From positions 62,001 to 126,000 of the forward strand of contig JAUXQH010000059.1 of NCBI GenBank assembly GCA_030685065.1: a stretch of DNA of 64,000 nucleotides, written 5' to 3'. The position numbers and the translations under genes were made by a program. A model generated the notes under the pieces. It was not told where the DNA came from and did not search any database. It worked only from the letters and a program-made list of their open reading frames with translations. Origin of the DNA: Pseudomonadota bacterium. Its GTDB lineage: Bacteria; Myxococcota_A; UBA796; SXON01. Positions 62,106 to 64,000 of this stretch are shown here, one piece after another (within the stretch, counting starts at the first letter, position 1; each line of letters starts with the position of its first letter).

Positions 62106-63380
62106 TTACCCGAGGACCGCGTCCGCGACGGAGACGCCGAGGCGGTTTGGATCGACCGTCGCGATGATGCGCGCGCGTGAACGAGCGGGCTGGGCGAGAT
62201 CGAGAAACGGGCCCCCGCCGAGGATCGCGCCGCCCCGATCGACGACCACCCGGACGACGGGCCGCCCCACCTGGTCCGCGGACGCGGGGGCGCGGCACAC
62301 GATGGCCACCTCGCCGCTGTCGAGTACAATCGCGCTCCCGACGGGGTACCGGCCGAGGCAGGACACCAGCGCGTCGACCAGGGCCCCGTCGTGTCGGCGC
62401 CCGGCGTGCGCCTGGAGCCGCGCGATCGCTTCGTCCGGGAGGAGGCGCCCCTGCCCATCGGCTCTCAGCAGCGCGTCCGCTTCGTCCGCGAGGGCCACGA
62501 TGCGCGCGAAGAGGGGCAGGTGCCGTGTCGGTGCACGTTCGGTGGGGGGGCCCGCCCCCCAGAGGGCCTGCACCAGGCGGACCTCGCTTCGTCCGAGGTG
62601 GCCGGTGGCGCGAGCGGCGATCCGTCTCGCGATCGCGTCCCAATCGGGTGAGGGCGGCAGCGAGGCGACTTCGAGCGCCGCGAGCGTGAGGTCGGCCAGG
62701 GCGCCACGCGGGAGCCCGAGCCGGATGCCGAGGGTGAGCGCGAGGGTGGCGACGGCGATGGCGCGGCGCTGCGCACGCGGGCCCGCGAACGCGAGCACCA
62801 CGGGGAGCGCGCGTGGCTCGTGAAGGCCGCGATCCACGAGCGCCCGCACGGCGGCCTTCAACGCAGGTGTCGGGAGGGCCTCTTCGGACCGCGAGGGGCC
62901 CGCCACCGTGTCGAGGGTGGCCCAGGCCTGAAAGGCGGCGCGGAGGGCGTCTCGGCCGTCGCGGGCCGTGGCGGGCCGAGGCGGCAGCAGCGACAGCGCA
63001 CCGCCGCCGTGCGCGGTGACCCACCGCTGGAGCGCTTCACGCGGGGCTCCGCTCGAGGCGGTGCGCGCGCCCCGCAAGAAGGCGAGCACGGTCGTGCGAT
63101 CAGCGGGCCCGATCAGCCGCGCGCCCCCGACCCCATGATCGCGGAGCGCGGCTTCGAGGCTGGCCAACGCGGCGCGCCAGACGGCGCCGAGGGGCACCGC
63201 CGCGCCGCGCACCCACAACGTGCCGCCGTCGAGCTCGAAGCTCGGCGCACGAGAATTGGCCAGGAGGGACCAATCCTGCACCACCGCGGTGAGGAGGCCC
63301 TTGACCGCCCGGTCCTCGGGATCCGGGACGCGGGCGAGGGCGGCGAGGTGAGCTGCGAACGCGACGTTGGGATCCATCAT
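62106..63380 (-). CDS. Degenerate HD-GYP-like protein
   Basis: 424 aa from ATG 63380. The stop of the upstream HEAT gene overlaps this start. The C-terminal half (about residues 190-400) follows the HD-GYP layout: AIAVATLALTLGIRLGLPR, then LFARIVALADEADALL, then ALVDALVSCLGRYPVGSAIVLDSGEVAIV. Where an active enzyme has the HD dyad (usually in AALLHDIG) this has ALEVASLPPS, and the GYP block is also missing. So it probably cannot hydrolyse cyclic di-GMP and may instead act as a binding or structural protein. The N-terminal half is unassigned and helical. Confidence 0.72.
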   Translation of the reverse strand: MMDPNVAFAAHLAALARVPDPEDRAVKGLLTAVVQDWSLLANSRAPSFELDGGTLWVRGAAVPLGAVWRAALASLEAALRDHGVGGARLIGPADRTTVLAFLRGARTASSGAPREALQRWVTAHGGGALSLLPPRPATARDGRDALRAAFQAWATLDTVAGPSRSEEALPTPALKAAVRALVDRGLHEPRALPVVLAFAGPRAQRRAIAVATLALTLGIRLGLPRGALADLTLAALEVASLPPSPDWDAIARRIAARATGHLGRSEVRLVQALWGAGPPTERAPTRHLPLFARIVALADEADALLRADGQGRLLPDEAIARLQAHAGRRHDGALVDALVSCLGRYPVGSAIVLDSGEVAIVCRAPASADQVGRPVVRVVVDRGGAILGGGPFLDLAQPARSRARIIATVDPNRLGVSVADAVLG

Positions 63381-64000
63381 CGCGGATCTCCACCGGCCGG
63401 GGCGGCGGAGAGCAGCGCCTCGGCCTCCTGCCGCAGGCGTGGCACCTCCGCGGCGACGTGCTGGAGCGCGGCGCGTGCGGTCGAGGAGTTGATCGCGCGG
63501 AGTCCGTGGAGGGCAAGGCGGCCGAGCGCGGGATGGCCGAGGCGGCGGCGCCCCATCGCGAGCTCGGTCAACGCGCTCTCGGCCCGCTCCCGCCCGAGAC
63601 GGCCGAACGCCACGCAGAGGGCGCGGAGCTCTGGCTCCTGCGCGGCGGACAGGTCGGGCTCGTGGAGGCGAGCCTCGATCCAGGGGAGCATATCCGGGAC
63701 GCGATGCGCCACGCCGTAGCGGAGGGCCTCCACGCGCACCGCCGCCACGGGGTCCGCGAGCCGCTGAAACACGAGGCTGCACACCCGCGCGCCCATCTGC
63801 TTGCGCAAGGCCATCAGCGCGCCGAGCCGCACCTCCCCGCTCACGTGCGAGGCGAGCGGGAGGATGGCGTCGACCATGCGGGGGTCGTCCAGGCGCGCGG
63901 CCATCGCGAGTCCGAGCGAGATCACGCCGGGCTGCTGCGCGGAGAGGCGCGCGCGCACGCGCTCGTCTCGGGATCGGCCGTTTTCCGTCTCCCGGAGGAG
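63377..64000 (-). CDS. HEAT-repeat protein (5' end outside window)
   Basis: At least 208 codons; the frame stays open to the window edge, so the track start (GTG 63958) is not the true one. Residues form helical pairs with HEAT spacing (LASHVSGEVRLGALMALRKQMG; LADPVAAVRVEALRYGVAHR; LGHPALGRLALHGLRAIN). Such repeats bind proteins. It overlaps the degenerate HD-GYP gene by ATGA, so the two are translated together and the products may interact. Confidence 0.75.
   Translation of the reverse strand, partial: LLRETENGRSRDERVRARLSAQQPGVISLGLAMAARLDDPRMVDAILPLASHVSGEVRLGALMALRKQMGARVCSLVFQRLADPVAAVRVEALRYGVAHRVPDMLPWIEARLHEPDLSAAQEPELRALCVAFGRLGRERAESALTELAMGRRRLGHPALGRLALHGLRAINSSTARAALQHVAAEVPRLRQEAEALLSAAPAGGDPR

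Overview
The window is high-GC, densely packed bacterial chromosome with a diderm gene set: TamB/Omp85, tolQRAB, a PilQ secretin and many lipoproteins. The mix of type IV pilus genes, a Ser/Thr kinase with a beta-propeller, an FHA regulator, MopE-like 'metal-binding' repeat lipoproteins, many TPR proteins and GTG/TTG starts fits a Myxococcota (former Deltaproteobacteria) genome. That placement is inference; there is no rRNA or marker phylogeny here. I see no phage, transposon, integron or CRISPR array. No gene-free stretch exceeds 300 bases. The largest gaps are 2402-2684 (which holds a tRNA-Gly), 19074-19273 and 27230-27391. Many long ORFs in the track are antisense shadows caused by GC-rich third codon positions. 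The clpA gene and the last HEAT-repeat gene run off the window ends.

Layout. 1-2581 (minus): clpA (partial) after clpS, then tRNA-Gly(CCC). 2685-11773 (plus): tamB, a seven-POTRA Omp85 protein, and a GT-C-like membrane protein translationally coupled to it. 11795-15420: a site-2-protease/CBS protein, an arylsulfotransferase-like lipoprotein (minus) and a metallophosphoesterase. 15474-19073: a consensus promoter with a possible operator, then an HlyD/permease/ATPase/TetR efflux cassette with ATGA overlaps or tight spacing. 19274-23055: an FHA plus winged-helix protein overlapping a membrane Ser/Thr kinase with a C-terminal propeller; I consider this pair the most novel module. 23070-35914 (minus): nhaA, a MopE-like repeat/beta-helix lipoprotein, ppx/gppA, tolB-tolA-tolR-tolQ, a Cys-rich TPR protein, and two GT4 glycosyltransferases flanking a YbjN-like protein.

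35922-44158 (plus) is a seven-gene run: NtrC-type regulator, TPR protein, then minor pilins FimU/GspH, PilV, PilW, PilX and the tip protein PilY1. 44262-47096 (minus) is a membrane / decayed spermidine-synthase / TPR fusion protein. 47173-59719 (plus) is a 13-gene run: pilMNOPQ, aroK, aroB, a lipoprotein, a TPR protein, aroQ, accB, accC and a large TPR protein. It links pilus machinery to shikimate and fatty-acid precursor synthesis. 59732-64000 (minus): a CPBP protease, larE, a SAM hydrolase-family (DUF62) protein, a degenerate HD-GYP protein and a HEAT-repeat protein.

Together the pilus genes supply the inner-membrane alignment complex and secretin (PilMNOPQ) and the pilus-tip priming complex (minor pilins plus PilY1). 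The pilin subunit, motor ATPases, PilC and prepilin peptidase are not in the window and must lie elsewhere.
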